From NCBI RefSeq assembly GCF_003670295.1, contig NZ_QXJG01000008.1, positions 1 through 64,000 on the forward strand: DNA of 64,000 nucleotides. Reading direction: 5' to 3'. The number at the start of each line of letters is the position of its first letter. The first letter of the stretch is position 1. The notes beneath the pieces are model-generated. The model saw only the letters and a list, made by a program, of their open reading frames with translations, ran no database searches and had not been told where the DNA came from. Position numbers and translations under genes: made by a program. Shown one piece after another: positions 43,852 to 53,683 of this stretch. This stretch comes from Helicobacter burdigaliensis (GTDB taxonomy: Bacteria > Campylobacterota > Campylobacteria > Campylobacterales > Helicobacteraceae).

Positions 43852-46020
43852 ATGATTGAAATTAGCAAAGAATTAAATCTTATTTTGCAGAGTGCGCAAA
43901 AAAATGCAAAGGCCTTTAAGCATGAGTATTTAACCACAGAGCATATTTTTTATGAGTTACTTTTTAATGCTAGAATGGTAAAAGTTTTAGAAACCTGTGG
44001 AGGAAATATTCATCAAATTAGAGAAAAAATTTATCAGTATTTAGTAAAAAATATTCAAGTAGCAAAAGAAGCAGAACCCATTGAAACTTTAGCGCTCTCG
44101 CGTATTATTGAAATGATGATAAGCCATGTTAGAGGTTCGCAAAGAAAAGAAGCGAGCGTGGAAGATTTGCTAGTGGCTATTTTAGAAGAGGATAAAGCAT
44201 ATAGCACACAAGTTTTAAAATCTTTTGGGATTACGCGTTTAGCGGTTTTGGAATACATTACAGATAAAGGTAATTCCAAAGAAGCAAATACAGAAGAAGA
44301 AAGCTTTTTAGAAAAATATTGTATTAACTTAAGCAAGGAAGCAAGGGAGGGGAGAATTGATCCTCTAATAGGTAGAGATGAAGAGGTGAAGCGTTGTATG
44401 GAGATTTTATTAAGACGCAAGAAAAACAATCCTCTTTTAATAGGAGAACCCGGAGTTGGAAAAACAGCAGTGGCTGAAGGCTTGGCGCTTAATTTAGAAA
44501 ATAGTCCTTTAAAAGGAAATGAAATTTATGCACTCAATCTTGGTGCATTAGTAGCAGGGACAAAATATAGGGGAGATTTTGAAAAGAGATTAAAGGGATT
44601 AAGTGAAGAGATTCTAAAGAAAAAAAATATTATTTTGTTTATTGATGAAATACATACTCTAATGGGTGCGGGTGCAACAAATGGCGGAAGTATGGATGCT
44701 AGTAATCTTTTAAAACCCGTTTTGGGCAATGGAAAAATGCGTTGTATGGGTGCTAGCACTTATGTAGAATATAGGAATCTCATAGAAAAAGATAAGGCTT
44801 TTTCTAGGCGTTTTGCCAAAGTAGAAGTAGATGAGCCTAGTATTGAAGAGAGTATTTTGATTTTAATGGGACTTAAGAAGCATTATGAAAAACATCATGG
44901 TGTAATCTATCCAAAAGAAGTCATTAGGGGAATTGTAGAGCTATCTAGTCAGTTTTTGCATGAGCGTTTTTTGCCAGATAAGGCCATTGATATTATGGAT
45001 GAAGTGGGTGCAAGTTATAAGTTAGCAGGAAAAAATGGAAAAGTAAGCTTGCAAAGCATCAAACAAATGGTAGCAAAAATGGCAAAATTACCACAAATTG
45101 AAGCCACAAAAGATGATAAAAGTTTGCTAAAAACTTTAGAGAGTAAGCTAAAAGCAAGAATCTATGGGCAAGATCAAGCAATTTGTGAAGTTGTCAAAGC
45201 ATTAAAGCGTAATAAAGCAGGCTTAGGAGCACCTAATAAACCCATTGGCTCATTTTTATTTAGTGGGCCTAGTGGCGTTGGTAAAACGGAGCTTGCAAAG
45301 GATCTTGCAAAACTTTTAGGAATTAGTTTTTTTAGGCTAGATATGAGTGAATATATGGAAAGGCATAGTATTTCACAGCTAATTGGCGCTCCAGCAGGAT
45401 ATGTAGGATATGATAAAGGAGGGATTTTAACGGAAATGATAAAGAAAAATCCCCATACACTTTTGCTTTTAGATGAGATTGAAAAAGCACATCCTGATGT
45501 GCTTAATCTGTTTTTACAAGTGATGGATTATGCAAAGTTAACAGACAATAATGGAGTAAGTAGTGATTTTTCATCAGTGATTATTATTATGACTTCTAAT
45601 GTGGGTTCTAAAGAAGCACCTACTCTTGGATTTAATCAAGATGCCACTTTAAAATTTGAAAGAGCTATAAAAGAGAGTTTTAGTCCAGAATTTAGAAATC
45701 GTCTTGATGCGATTATCCCTTTTAATGCATTGGGTTTAAAAGAGATTCTAAAAATCGTAGATAAAAATATTTTGGACTTAAATACTCAAATTAGCCAAAA
45801 AGGTATTAAAGTGGTTTTAAGTAAAAGTGCAAAGGAATATTTAGCAAAAAATGGCTTTAATGAAGAGCTTGGTGCAAGGCCACTTTATGGGTTAATACAA
45901 AAAGAGATTAAAAATCCATTGAGTGATTTTTTATTGTTTGAGAATTTGAAAAAAGATACAGAAATTTTTGTAGATTGCATAGAAAATAGCCTAAAAATCT
46001 CCAAAAAGAGTGCAAAATAA
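43852..46020 (+). CDS. clpA: ATP-dependent Clp protease ATP-binding subunit ClpA
   Basis: The AAA+ unfoldase of ClpAP. The N domain (about 1-150) is followed by AAA1 with Walker A GEPGVGKTAVAEG and Walker B ILFIDEIHTLMGAGA, and AAA2 with Walker A SGPSGVGKTELAKD and Walker B LLLLDEIEKAHPDV. The ClpA-type second-domain sequence and Clp_D2 C terminus (EELGARPLYGLIQKEIKNPL) are present. At 722 residues it is a typical ClpA. It shares one base with the following ATPase gene. Confidence 0.95.
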   Translation: MIEISKELNLILQSAQKNAKAFKHEYLTTEHIFYELLFNARMVKVLETCGGNIHQIREKIYQYLVKNIQVAKEAEPIETLALSRIIEMMISHVRGSQRKEASVEDLLVAILEEDKAYSTQVLKSFGITRLAVLEYITDKGNSKEANTEEESFLEKYCINLSKEAREGRIDPLIGRDEEVKRCMEILLRRKKNNPLLIGEPGVGKTAVAEGLALNLENSPLKGNEIYALNLGALVAGTKYRGDFEKRLKGLSEEILKKKNIILFIDEIHTLMGAGATNGGSMDASNLLKPVLGNGKMRCMGASTYVEYRNLIEKDKAFSRRFAKVEVDEPSIEESILILMGLKKHYEKHHGVIYPKEVIRGIVELSSQFLHERFLPDKAIDIMDEVGASYKLAGKNGKVSLQSIKQMVAKMAKLPQIEATKDDKSLLKTLESKLKARIYGQDQAICEVVKALKRNKAGLGAPNKPIGSFLFSGPSGVGKTELAKDLAKLLGISFFRLDMSEYMERHSISQLIGAPAGYVGYDKGGILTEMIKKNPHTLLLLDEIEKAHPDVLNLFLQVMDYAKLTDNNGVSSDFSSVIIIMTSNVGSKEAPTLGFNQDATLKFERAIKESFSPEFRNRLDAIIPFNALGLKEILKIVDKNILDLNTQISQKGIKVVLSKSAKEYLAKNGFNEELGARPLYGLIQKEIKNPLSDFLLFENLKKDTEIFVDCIENSLKISKKSAK

Positions 46021-46796
46021 TGGCATTAGTTTGGGATTTAGAAAAGTATAATGCTGCAATTTACCGCTATGATTCTTTATTAAAAGAAGATTATTTTCAT
46101 TATGTGATAGAATTAGAAGAAATAGATTTAAATGAATTAAAAAATCTTGAGAAAGAAAGGGAGATTTTAGAGCAAAACACAAGGACATTTTTACAAAAAG
46201 GAGTAGGGGTAAATGTTCTTTTGTGGGGTGCTAGAGGTTGTGGAAAATCTTCTTTAGCAAAAGCGATTTTTACAAAATTTATTAAAGAGGGCTTGAGGGT
46301 TTTGCAAGTATTTAAAGAAGATTTAAAAGCATTGCCTAAAATTATGGATTTTTTGCGTCAAGAGAGGGCAAAATTTATTATTTTTTGTGATGATTTAAGC
46401 TTTGAAGAAGGGGAAGACTATAAGGCTTTAAAAAGTGTATTAGAGGGGAGTATTGAAAGTTTTCCTAAAAATGTTTTGATTTATGCAACTTCTAATAAAA
46501 AACATCTTTTAAAAGAAAGCAATGAAGAAAACGATCTTTTTGGTTTTATGGGAAATGATGATAAACTTTCATTAAGCGATAGATTCCCTATAAGCATTGG
46601 ATTTTATACTTATGGGGCTAAAGAGTATTTAGAGATTTTGCAAGACGAGTTTAAAAAGGGTAGTTTTGGTGGATATAAGTGGGAAGAGATTTCTAAGATT
46701 GCTCTAAATTATGCTACCAAAAGAGGCTCTAAGAATCCTCGTATCGCAAAGCATTTTCTTAGCCTTTATAAAAGTGATTTATTAAAATTTATCTAA
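46020..46796 (+). CDS. DUF815 AAA+ ATPase
   Basis: The 258-residue protein has a helical N terminus, Walker A LLWGARGCGKSSLAKA (about 67-82), Walker B KFIIFCDDLSFEEGEDYKALKS and sensor VLIYATSNKKHLLKE, the DUF815 signature. A C-terminal lid follows (KIALNYATKRGSKNPRIAKHF). Function is unknown in the family. Its ATG overlaps the clpA stop by one base, so expression is linked to the Clp protease; a functional link is inference. Confidence 0.85.
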   Translation: MALVWDLEKYNAAIYRYDSLLKEDYFHYVIELEEIDLNELKNLEKEREILEQNTRTFLQKGVGVNVLLWGARGCGKSSLAKAIFTKFIKEGLRVLQVFKEDLKALPKIMDFLRQERAKFIIFCDDLSFEEGEDYKALKSVLEGSIESFPKNVLIYATSNKKHLLKESNEENDLFGFMGNDDKLSLSDRFPISIGFYTYGAKEYLEILQDEFKKGSFGGYKWEEISKIALNYATKRGSKNPRIAKHFLSLYKSDLLKFI

Positions 46797-46805
46797 GGAG
46801 GAAAA

Positions 46806-47651
46806 ATGAATAAAAATAGCAATATTAAAAAATGTTTATTTCCAGCAGCGGGTTATGGGACGCGGTTTTTACCTGCTACGAAGTCTATGCCAAAAGAGAT
46901 GTTACCCATTGTAAATAAGCCCTTAATTCAATATGGAGTGGAAGAAGCTATTGAGGCAGGGATTTTTAATATGGCTATCATCACAGGGCGTGGAAAGAGA
47001 GCTTTAGAAGATCATTTTGATATTAGCTATGAGTTAGAACATCAAATAAAAGGCACAAGTAAAGAAAGCTATTTGCAAGAAATTAGGAGGATTTTAGAAG
47101 TTTGCACTTTTTCTTATACAAGACAAATGGAAATGAAAGGCTTAGGGCATGCAATTTTGATGGGAGAAAATTTAATAGGAAATGAGCCTTTTTGTGTAAT
47201 TTTAAGTGATGATTTGTGCGATAATGAGGGAGAGGGTGTATTAGCACAGATGTGTAAAATTTATGAAAAATATAAATGCTCTATTGTCGCAGTGGAAGAA
47301 GTGGAAGCAAAAGAGGTGAGTAAATATGGTGTGATTGCAGGTAGAGAGATTGATAAAGATGTGTTTGTGGTGGATAATATGATAGAAAAACCTAGCATTG
47401 AAGAAGCACCAAGCAATCTTGCTATTATTGGACGCTATATTTTAACTCCTGATATTTTTGAGATTTTAAAGAAGACAAAACCGGGCAAAAATGGTGAGAT
47501 TCAAATCACTGATGCACTTTTAAGTCAGTGTCAAAGCGGAATGGTTTTAGCCTATAAATTTAAAGGTAAGCGTTATGATTGTGGAAGTGTAGAAGGGTTT
47601 GTGGAAGCTACAAATATATTTTATGAAAAATATAAAAAGAATAAGGCCTAA
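46806..47651 (+). CDS. galU: UTP-glucose-1-phosphate uridylyltransferase
   Basis: GalU makes UDP-glucose for LPS and other glycans. N-terminal nucleotidyltransferase signature CLFPAAGYGTRFLPATKSMPKEMLPI (about residues 10-35, shown here in part) is followed by FCVILSDDLCDN and GEIQITDALL. The 281 residues match the short bacterial type. Ribosome site AAGGAGG is 5 bases before the ATG. Substrate supply for galE nearby in the genome is plausible. Confidence 0.95.
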   Translation: MNKNSNIKKCLFPAAGYGTRFLPATKSMPKEMLPIVNKPLIQYGVEEAIEAGIFNMAIITGRGKRALEDHFDISYELEHQIKGTSKESYLQEIRRILEVCTFSYTRQMEMKGLGHAILMGENLIGNEPFCVILSDDLCDNEGEGVLAQMCKIYEKYKCSIVAVEEVEAKEVSKYGVIAGREIDKDVFVVDNMIEKPSIEEAPSNLAIIGRYILTPDIFEILKKTKPGKNGEIQITDALLSQCQSGMVLAYKFKGKRYDCGSVEGFVEATNIFYEKYKKNKA

Positions 47652-47653
47652 AT

Positions 47654-48103
47654 TTGTATAACTTAGATTTTTATTTTTTTGTTTGGGTGTTGATGATTGT
47701 TGCATTAATGCCTTTTGTGTTGCTTGTAGGCATTGTGATTGTAATGCAAAATATTCAAGCTTATCTTGAAGAACAAAGGAAAAAAGAAAATCTATTAAAA
47801 AATATCGTGCATTTAACCTCTGTTTTAAAAGGCACGCCTAGCGAGGATGCAGTGCAAGAAGTTTTAGAAGCATTTAAAAATTATTTTAATCCTTTTACAA
47901 ATTATAAAAAAGAGAGTAAAGAATACCAAGAAAGAATGGATTTTATCTCTGCTCTTGCATGGTGTGCTAGTGTGGATATTGATAGCATTGTAAGATATAG
48001 AGAAGAGCTTGTAAAGCTTAATCCAAGCTATAAAAAAGAAATTGAAACAACGATTGGTTCTGCATTGAAAAATCGTGAATCTAATGAAAAAAAGAAGAAA
48101 TAA
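47654..48103 (+). CDS. small membrane protein between galU and murA
   Basis: 149 residues with one N-terminal hydrophobic segment (about 5-33, FYFFVWVLMIVALMPFVLLVGIVIV split here) and a charged cytosolic helical remainder. Start TTG at 47654, 2 bases after the galU stop. No domain recognised. An unknown protein in the same place between galU and murA is, as I recall, found in H. pylori (HP0647). A role in envelope assembly is suggested only by context. Confidence 0.65.
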   Translation: MYNLDFYFFVWVLMIVALMPFVLLVGIVIVMQNIQAYLEEQRKKENLLKNIVHLTSVLKGTPSEDAVQEVLEAFKNYFNPFTNYKKESKEYQERMDFISALAWCASVDIDSIVRYREELVKLNPSYKKEIETTIGSALKNRESNEKKKK

Positions 48104-48118
48104 ATTAAAAGGAGAAGT

Positions 48119-49387
48119 ATGGATTTTTTAAGTTGTGAGGGTGGAAAGAGATTGCAAGGTTCTATTAATGTTTCAGGTGCTAAAAATTCCGCTTTGCCTT
48201 TAATTGCAATGGGATTGTTAGCAAAAGATAGCATTGTATTGGATAATTTACCTAATGTTGTGGATGTAAAAACTTTTCTTTCGCTTTTAGAGATATTGGG
48301 TTGTAAAGTAGAAAAAGAGGGAGAACATTTAGCAAGAATCCATACTTTAGAGCTTCATAGCACCAAAGCAGTTTATGATATTGTGCGTAAGATGAGGGCT
48401 TCTATCTTGGTTTTGGGACCTCTTTTGGGCAGGTTTGGACTTTGTGAAGTGAGTTTGCCAGGGGGTTGTGCGATTGGTGCAAGACCTGTGGATTTACACA
48501 TTAAAGCTTTGGAGAAAATGGGAGCAAATATTAGAATTGAAGGGGGATATATTGTTGCTGAAGCAAAGCATGGGCTAAAAGGTACAACGATTAATTTTGA
48601 TAAAATCACAGTTACAGGGACAGAAAATATCTTAATGGCTGCAGCAATGGCAGAGGGCAAGACAAAGATTTTAAATGCAGCAAAAGAGCCCGAAGTAGTG
48701 CAGCTTTGTGAGGTATTACAAGAAGCAGGGGTGGAGATTAGCGGAATTGGAAGCGATGAATTGGTTGTATATGGCACACAAATGCAAGGATTGGATTTTA
48801 AAAAGACAATTCATGTAATCCCTGATAGAATAGAGGCAGGAACTTATCTATGTGTAGGGGCAATTTGTAATTCTTCTATTACATTGCACAAAGTAAATCC
48901 TCATCATTTAGGTGCAGTAATTTCAAAGCTAGAAGAGATTGGTTTTAAAATTGTAGCAGATGAAGAGAGTATTAACATTTATCCTGCTAACAAAAGGAGT
49001 GCTTTTGAGATTTCTACCGCAGAATATCCAGGATTCCCTACAGATATGCAAGCACAATTTATGGCTTTAGCTACACAATGCGAGGGGACAAGTATCATTC
49101 AAGAAAGGCTTTTTGAAAATCGTTTTATGCATGTGAGTGAGCTTCAAAGAATGGGAGCAAATATTAACTTGCATGGTAATAGTGCTAGTATTCATGGAGA
49201 AAGTGAGCTTTATGGTGCAGATGTAATGGCGACAGATTTGCGTGCTTCTAGTGCATTAGTTTTAGCAGCATTAGTTGCAAAAGGACAAACAAAGATTCAT
49301 AGAATCTATCATTTAGATAGGGGCTATGAAGCATTAGAAACAAAGCTTAGCAAACTAGGTGCAAAAATCGTGCGAGAAAGTGAATGA
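48119..49387 (+). CDS. murA: UDP-N-acetylglucosamine 1-carboxyvinyltransferase
   Basis: MurA adds enolpyruvate to UDP-GlcNAc, the first committed peptidoglycan step and the fosfomycin target. The N-terminal [19 protein letters not shown] and the active-site cysteine loop [15 protein letters not shown] (Cys near residue 119) are clear, so it should be fosfomycin-sensitive at that residue. The 422 residues are complete. It overlaps rsmH by 4 bases. Confidence 0.96.
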   Translation: MDFLSCEGGKRLQGSINVSGAKNSALPLIAMGLLAKDSIVLDNLPNVVDVKTFLSLLEILGCKVEKEGEHLARIHTLELHSTKAVYDIVRKMRASILVLGPLLGRFGLCEVSLPGGCAIGARPVDLHIKALEKMGANIRIEGGYIVAEAKHGLKGTTINFDKITVTGTENILMAAAMAEGKTKILNAAKEPEVVQLCEVLQEAGVEISGIGSDELVVYGTQMQGLDFKKTIHVIPDRIEAGTYLCVGAICNSSITLHKVNPHHLGAVISKLEEIGFKIVADEESINIYPANKRSAFEISTAEYPGFPTDMQAQFMALATQCEGTSIIQERLFENRFMHVSELQRMGANINLHGNSASIHGESELYGADVMATDLRASSALVLAALVAKGQTKIHRIYHLDRGYEALETKLSKLGAKIVRESE

Positions 49388-50313
49388 ATAGTCCTCATAT
49401 TTCTGTTTTGCCTTGTGAAGTTTTGCAAAGTTTTGATACTCCTTTGGTGCATAAAGGAGGAATTTTACTAGATTGCACACTAGGTTTTGGTGGGCATACT
49501 TCTATGCTTTTAAAAGCTTATCCAAAATTGCAAATTATTGGCATTGATAAGGATAGGGAAGCATTAGAATTTTGCAATGAATTTTTAGCTCCTTTTAAAG
49601 ATCGCTTTACTCCACTTTATGGAGATTTTAGTATAAAGGCGTTGGAGATTTTAAAAAAAGAAAAGTTAGTGGGAGTTTTGGCGGATATTGGGGTGTCTTC
49701 CTTGCAATTTGATAAAGAAGATAGGGGTTTTAGTTTTAAATCTAATACGCTTGATATGCGTATGGATAAAAATAAGTCTTTGAGTGCAAAAGATATTATA
49801 AATTCTTATTCTCTTGTAGAGCTAGAGAGGATTTTTAGAGATTATGGCGAGATTAGGGAATATAAAAAATTAGCAAGATTAATTGTAGAGTGGAGAAAAG
49901 AAGCAAAGATTATAAGTGCACAAGAGCTAAGTTCTAAAATAGCTATGCATTTTAAAGCTAGTAAAATTCACCCTGCTACTTTAGCTTTTCAGGCTTTAAG
50001 GATTGAAGTCAATGATGAGTTAGGAGAACTTGAGAGATTATTGCGAGGAATCTTTGAAAATCCTTTACAGAAGGGCGCTAGAGTAAGTATTATTTCTTTT
50101 CATTCTTTAGAAGATAGAATTGTTAAGGAGCATTTTAAAAGGTGGGAGAAATCTTGTATTTGCCCTATGAATGTAATGCGTTGTGAGTGTGGAAACAATC
50201 ATGCACTCGGCAAAAGCATATATAAAAAACCTCTTATTGCTACAAGTGAGGAAAATATGAAAAATCCTAGAGCAAGAAGTGCAAAGCTAAGGACTTTTGA
50301 ATTTGGAAAATAG
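49384..50313 (+). CDS. rsmH: 16S rRNA (cytosine(1402)-N4)-methyltransferase
   Basis: RsmH (MraW) methylates C1402 of 16S rRNA. SAM motif [31 protein letters not shown], and C-terminal [16 protein letters not shown] and [13 protein letters not shown] are the family hallmarks. At 309 residues it is normal. It usually heads the mra/dcw cluster; here it is followed by an FtsL-like gene, overlapping it by 17 bases. Confidence 0.95.
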   Translation: MNSPHISVLPCEVLQSFDTPLVHKGGILLDCTLGFGGHTSMLLKAYPKLQIIGIDKDREALEFCNEFLAPFKDRFTPLYGDFSIKALEILKKEKLVGVLADIGVSSLQFDKEDRGFSFKSNTLDMRMDKNKSLSAKDIINSYSLVELERIFRDYGEIREYKKLARLIVEWRKEAKIISAQELSSKIAMHFKASKIHPATLAFQALRIEVNDELGELERLLRGIFENPLQKGARVSIISFHSLEDRIVKEHFKRWEKSCICPMNVMRCECGNNHALGKSIYKKPLIATSEENMKNPRARSAKLRTFEFGK

Positions 50314-50836
50314 AGAGAATAACTTTTATGAAGAGTTGCGTCTAAAAGAAGCAGATAGAATACAAAAGGTAGGCTTTTTTGCACGAATCTTTGGAAAAGA
50401 TTCTAAAGGAGAAGGGGAAAATTTAGAGTTTTTAGAAGAACGCTATGGTAAGGAAGTTTGGGAAGAGAATCAAGAAGAGAGTATAGAATCTTTTGATGAA
50501 GATTTGATATTGCCTACTTATAAAGAACAACAAGAAACTTTAGAGCAACAAGAAGAGGGCACTTCGCTAAGTGTGGCTGAAAAGGAAGAAATCTTAGAAG
50601 AAACAGAGGAGCAAAATTTATCTTTTGGGTTCGTGGTTTTTGCACTTATTGCTATTTTCTTAGCGTTTTTAATCTTTGTGCCAAAGATTTATATCCGCAA
50701 TAATATCTATTATTCTAGTAGAAATATTATTCAACTGCAAGCACAAATGTCTTCTTTAAGTGAAGAAAATAAATTTATAAAATCACAATTAGAGGATATT
50801 AAATTTAAAAATCTCACGCATGAGCTAGATTTTTAA
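50297..50836 (+). CDS. FtsL-like bitopic membrane protein
   Basis: 179 residues, TTG start at 50297. A long acidic cytosolic part (EEREE-like EEN/EES repeats) precedes a single membrane segment, FVVFALIAIFLAFLIFVP (about 115-132), and a short coiled-coil tail (QLQAQMSSLSEENKFIKSQLEDI). Bitopic topology with a periplasmic heptad helix directly downstream of rsmH matches FtsL, which has little sequence conservation. The cytosolic arm is unusually long for FtsL. It overlaps its minus-strand neighbour by 4 bases. Confidence 0.6.
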   Translation: MNLENRENNFYEELRLKEADRIQKVGFFARIFGKDSKGEGENLEFLEERYGKEVWEENQEESIESFDEDLILPTYKEQQETLEQQEEGTSLSVAEKEEILEETEEQNLSFGFVVFALIAIFLAFLIFVPKIYIRNNIYYSSRNIIQLQAQMSSLSEENKFIKSQLEDIKFKNLTHELDF

Positions 50837-51288
50837 GGTTGTTTAGTTTTTTGGAGTTTGCTTTCTAAATCTTTAAACCAATTTGTATAGGCTTGGATAT
50901 TTTTTGCTTCTTCTTGTGTGGGATTGTTAAAAAAAGTTAGCTCTTCTCTTTTGGCGTTAAATTCTTCGCAAATCCATTTAAGTTGTAAAAATTCTTGCTC
51001 GGTTAGGCTTGTTTGATTTAAGAGTGCTAGTGCATTTTTATAAAGATTTTCTGAGGATTCTAAAAATTTTTGGATTTGTATTCTTTGTTTGGCTTGGCTA
51101 GAGATAGAAAAAGCTTTTTTATTATATAAATCCTCTTTTAGCGCATCATTTGCAAGTGTATAAGCAAGTTCATAATTTTGCTTTGTATAGGCTTCTTTTG
51201 CATCATTTGCAAGTTTATAAGAGGGTGAGAAGAAAAAATAATAAACAAGTCCGCAAAAAAGAAGCAGAATAAAGGCTTTAAAATACAT
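50833..51288 (-). CDS. unknown membrane-anchored protein
   Basis: 151 residues with an N-terminal hydrophobic anchor (about 4-19, AFILLLFCGLVYYFFF) and then a helical repeat-like domain rich in Ala, Leu, Asn and Lys (SYKLANDAKEAYTKQNYELAYTLAND), resembling a short TPR-like or helical hairpin protein. No catalytic motif. It lies 3 bases after the LPLAT gene and is probably cotranscribed with it; C. jejuni and H. pylori have an unknown in this position as I recall. Confidence 0.65.
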   Translation of the reverse strand: MYFKAFILLLFCGLVYYFFFSPSYKLANDAKEAYTKQNYELAYTLANDALKEDLYNKKAFSISSQAKQRIQIQKFLESSENLYKNALALLNQTSLTEQEFLQLKWICEEFNAKREELTFFNNPTQEEAKNIQAYTNWFKDLESKLQKTKQP

Positions 51289-51291
51289 GGA

Positions 51292-51924
51292 TTAAAATTC
51301 TTCCATTTTGGAGAGTATGAGTTTTTTAGCTTCCTCTTCATTTAAACCCTTGATATAAAAAGGTTCTAAGGCAATATGCTTAATTTTGCTAAATGGTTTT
51401 GGGATTTGAAATTTGTCCCAGCTTTTTAGATTCCAGCAATTTTGTGCAAGAGTGCGAAAAACCACTATGGGCTTATTGGATTTTTGCGAAAGCATTAAGA
51501 TACCATTTGCGATACTATGATAAGGGCCTCTAGGGCCATCAGGAGTTACGACTACAACTTCCCCTTCTTGAAGCTTTTTAATACCGCTTAAAAGCACCTT
51601 AATCCCTCCTTTAGAAGAAGAACCACGCAGAGATTCTATGCCAAAAAACTTCATAATATTGCTAATAATATCCCCATCAAAATGATTGGAAATTAAAACA
51701 TAAGCGGTTCTATTTTTACAAAAATGTTTAAATAAAAAGGGTTGCAATAAAAGCTCCCCATGCCAAAATGCAATAATAAAAGTATCTTTTTGGTTGTGTT
51801 CTTTTAAACTACTTGGAATCTCATAGGAATGGCGATAGGTAAAATGCAATAGCCTTATTAAACAATATAAAAAGGGAGGAGCAAGAGTGGCAAAAATCTT
51901 TCTACTAAGCTGTTTTAGATTCAT
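51292..51924 (-). CDS. lysophospholipid acyltransferase family protein (DUF374)
   Basis: A 210-residue LPLAT-superfamily membrane-associated acyltransferase of the DUF374 type. It shows [15 protein letters not shown] (catalytic region), [31 protein letters not shown] and [18 protein letters not shown], the order expected. It may act on lipid A or phospholipid precursors. It overlaps miaB by 4 bases. Acyl donor and acceptor are unknown. Confidence 0.85.
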   Translation of the reverse strand: MNLKQLSRKIFATLAPPFLYCLIRLLHFTYRHSYEIPSSLKEHNQKDTFIIAFWHGELLLQPFLFKHFCKNRTAYVLISNHFDGDIISNIMKFFGIESLRGSSSKGGIKVLLSGIKKLQEGEVVVVTPDGPRGPYHSIANGILMLSQKSNKPIVVFRTLAQNCWNLKSWDKFQIPKPFSKIKHIALEPFYIKGLNEEEAKKLILSKMEEF

Positions 51925-53243
51925 TCGATCAATTCACCTATAAGTTGCGCTCCATTGATTTTACAAATACGCACAGGGAGTATTTTACCTACAAGATTGT
52001 TAGGAGAATGGATTCTTAAAAGTTTGTTATTATCGCTTCTGCCTTCAAGTAGTTTATTCTCCTCATCATAGCTTTCAATTAAAACAGAATGAATTTGGTG
52101 GAGAAGTTTTGCATTATCTTCTTGTAAAATAGCTTTATGCCTGTCTTTTAAAGTAGCAAGGCGTTCTTTGGCTATTTCTTCATCCACTAAGCCTTGAAAG
52201 TTTTCATCTTCACACCAAGTGGCTGCTTCTGTGTGAGGGCGTGAAGAGTAGATGAAGCTATAAAGTGTATCAAAACGCACTTTTTCTAACACATCTAAAG
52301 TGTCTAAAAAGTCTGCTTCACTTTCAGTGGGAAAGCCTACAATAATATCTGTCCCTATGCTTAAGTTAGGCACTAAAGAGCGCATTTTTTCTACACGATT
52401 TAAAAACCATTCTTTAGTGTATCCGCGTTTCATTTTTTGTAAAATTGCACTAGAACCGCTCTGCAGTGGCATATGAATAGCTTTGCAAATTTTTCTATTG
52501 GTTGCAAACTCTTCTATAAACTCATCGTCCATATGCAAAGGGTGAGGAGAGGTGAAGCGGATTCTTTCTAATCCATTGATTTGCGAGATCTCATGCAAAA
52601 GTTGTGTGAAATTGATTTTTTTATGATCTCCACTAAAGCGTCTTCCATAATTATTGACATTTTGCCCTAAAAGCAAAATCTCTTTTGTGCCATTATCTAC
52701 TAATCTTTTAGCTTCATTTAAAATAAGCTCACTTGGGATAGAAATCTCATTACCTCTTGTGTGGGGGACAATACAATAGGTGCATTTTTTATCACAACCT
52801 ATAGAGATATTAATCATTCCTTTTAGATTAGAGTTTTGTTTTTGACTAAAGACATAGGAGCTATCATCATAATCAATATCTACCCAAGCTACTCTATCTT
52901 TGTGAATAATTTGCGAGATTTTAGAAACATTTCTAGCGCCTAGCACAAAATTCACATTTTTAGAACGCTTTAAAATTTTATCTCCTAAATGGCTAGCAGT
53001 GCATCCACATACGCCGATTTTTGCATCTTGTTTTTTGATTTTAGAGTATTGTCCTATTTCTGAAAAAAGCTTTTTTTCTGGTTTTTCGCGGACGCTACAA
53101 GTGTTGATTAAGATAAGGTCAGCTTCTTTTGGGTTGTCTGTAAGAGAGTAGTTTTCTTTTTCTTCTAGTTCTGCGATGATATGCTCGCTATCGCGTTCAT
53201 TCATCGCACAGCCTAGAGTTTGGATATAGAGTTTTTTACTCAA
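51921..53243 (-). CDS. miaB: tRNA-2-methylthio-N6-dimethylallyladenosine synthase
   Basis: MiaB methylthiolates i6A37 in tRNAs. The N-terminal UPF0004 domain has cysteines for the auxiliary cluster ([30 protein letters not shown]), the radical SAM CxxxCxxC is in [18 protein letters not shown], and a TRAM domain ends the 440 residues. It lies 15 bases downstream of the HP0268-like gene and shares a 4-base overlap with the LPLAT. Confidence 0.96.
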   Translation of the reverse strand: MSKKLYIQTLGCAMNERDSEHIIAELEEKENYSLTDNPKEADLILINTCSVREKPEKKLFSEIGQYSKIKKQDAKIGVCGCTASHLGDKILKRSKNVNFVLGARNVSKISQIIHKDRVAWVDIDYDDSSYVFSQKQNSNLKGMINISIGCDKKCTYCIVPHTRGNEISIPSELILNEAKRLVDNGTKEILLLGQNVNNYGRRFSGDHKKINFTQLLHEISQINGLERIRFTSPHPLHMDDEFIEEFATNRKICKAIHMPLQSGSSAILQKMKRGYTKEWFLNRVEKMRSLVPNLSIGTDIIVGFPTESEADFLDTLDVLEKVRFDTLYSFIYSSRPHTEAATWCEDENFQGLVDEEIAKERLATLKDRHKAILQEDNAKLLHQIHSVLIESYDEENKLLEGRSDNNKLLRIHSPNNLVGKILPVRICKINGAQLIGELIE

Positions 53244-53258
53244 AATTTAAACCCTTTA

Positions 53259-53504
53259 TTAGAGGATATGCATCTCATACATATAATCTCCCTCATCAAG
53301 ACCATATTTTACCTCTCTAAAATAAGCGTGTTTACCTTTTTTTTCAAAATACTCTAATAAAGCCATCATATCTTTATGTGAGTTTTCTTTATCACAATAA
53401 AAAATATTTGCTTTCTTTTCTTGTAGCATTTCTTCTAGTTTTTTAATGCTAACCTTTGTTGGTTTTTCATTAATGTGTTCGCGTGCTAATTTAATATCCA
53501 TCAT
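53259..53504 (-). CDS. HP0268-like small protein
   Basis: 81 residues, opening MMDIKLAREHINEKPTK and ending VKYGLDEGDYMYEMHIL. The blocks NIFYCDKENSHKDMMALLEYFEKKG (key residues FYx6HKDM) and the Y-E-H-I end match the H. pylori HP0268 family, which has an Smr-like fold with nicking nuclease activity reported in vitro. Place just before miaB is conserved. The biological target is unknown. The start could be the second Met. Confidence 0.8.
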   Translation of the reverse strand: MMDIKLAREHINEKPTKVSIKKLEEMLQEKKANIFYCDKENSHKDMMALLEYFEKKGKHAYFREVKYGLDEGDYMYEMHIL

Positions 53505-53683
53505 CTTGCCCTTAAATTTTATAGAAAAATGGCTGATTATACACGAAATTTTCTTAAAAAATAATATTGTATTTTGTTTTTGTGTTGTATAAAATCAATA
53601 AAGCCCTTATAAAGAATTTTTAAGTTAGAATCCGCAAATTATTAAATTGAAAAAATCTCACTTAAAACAAAAAGGATAAAATT

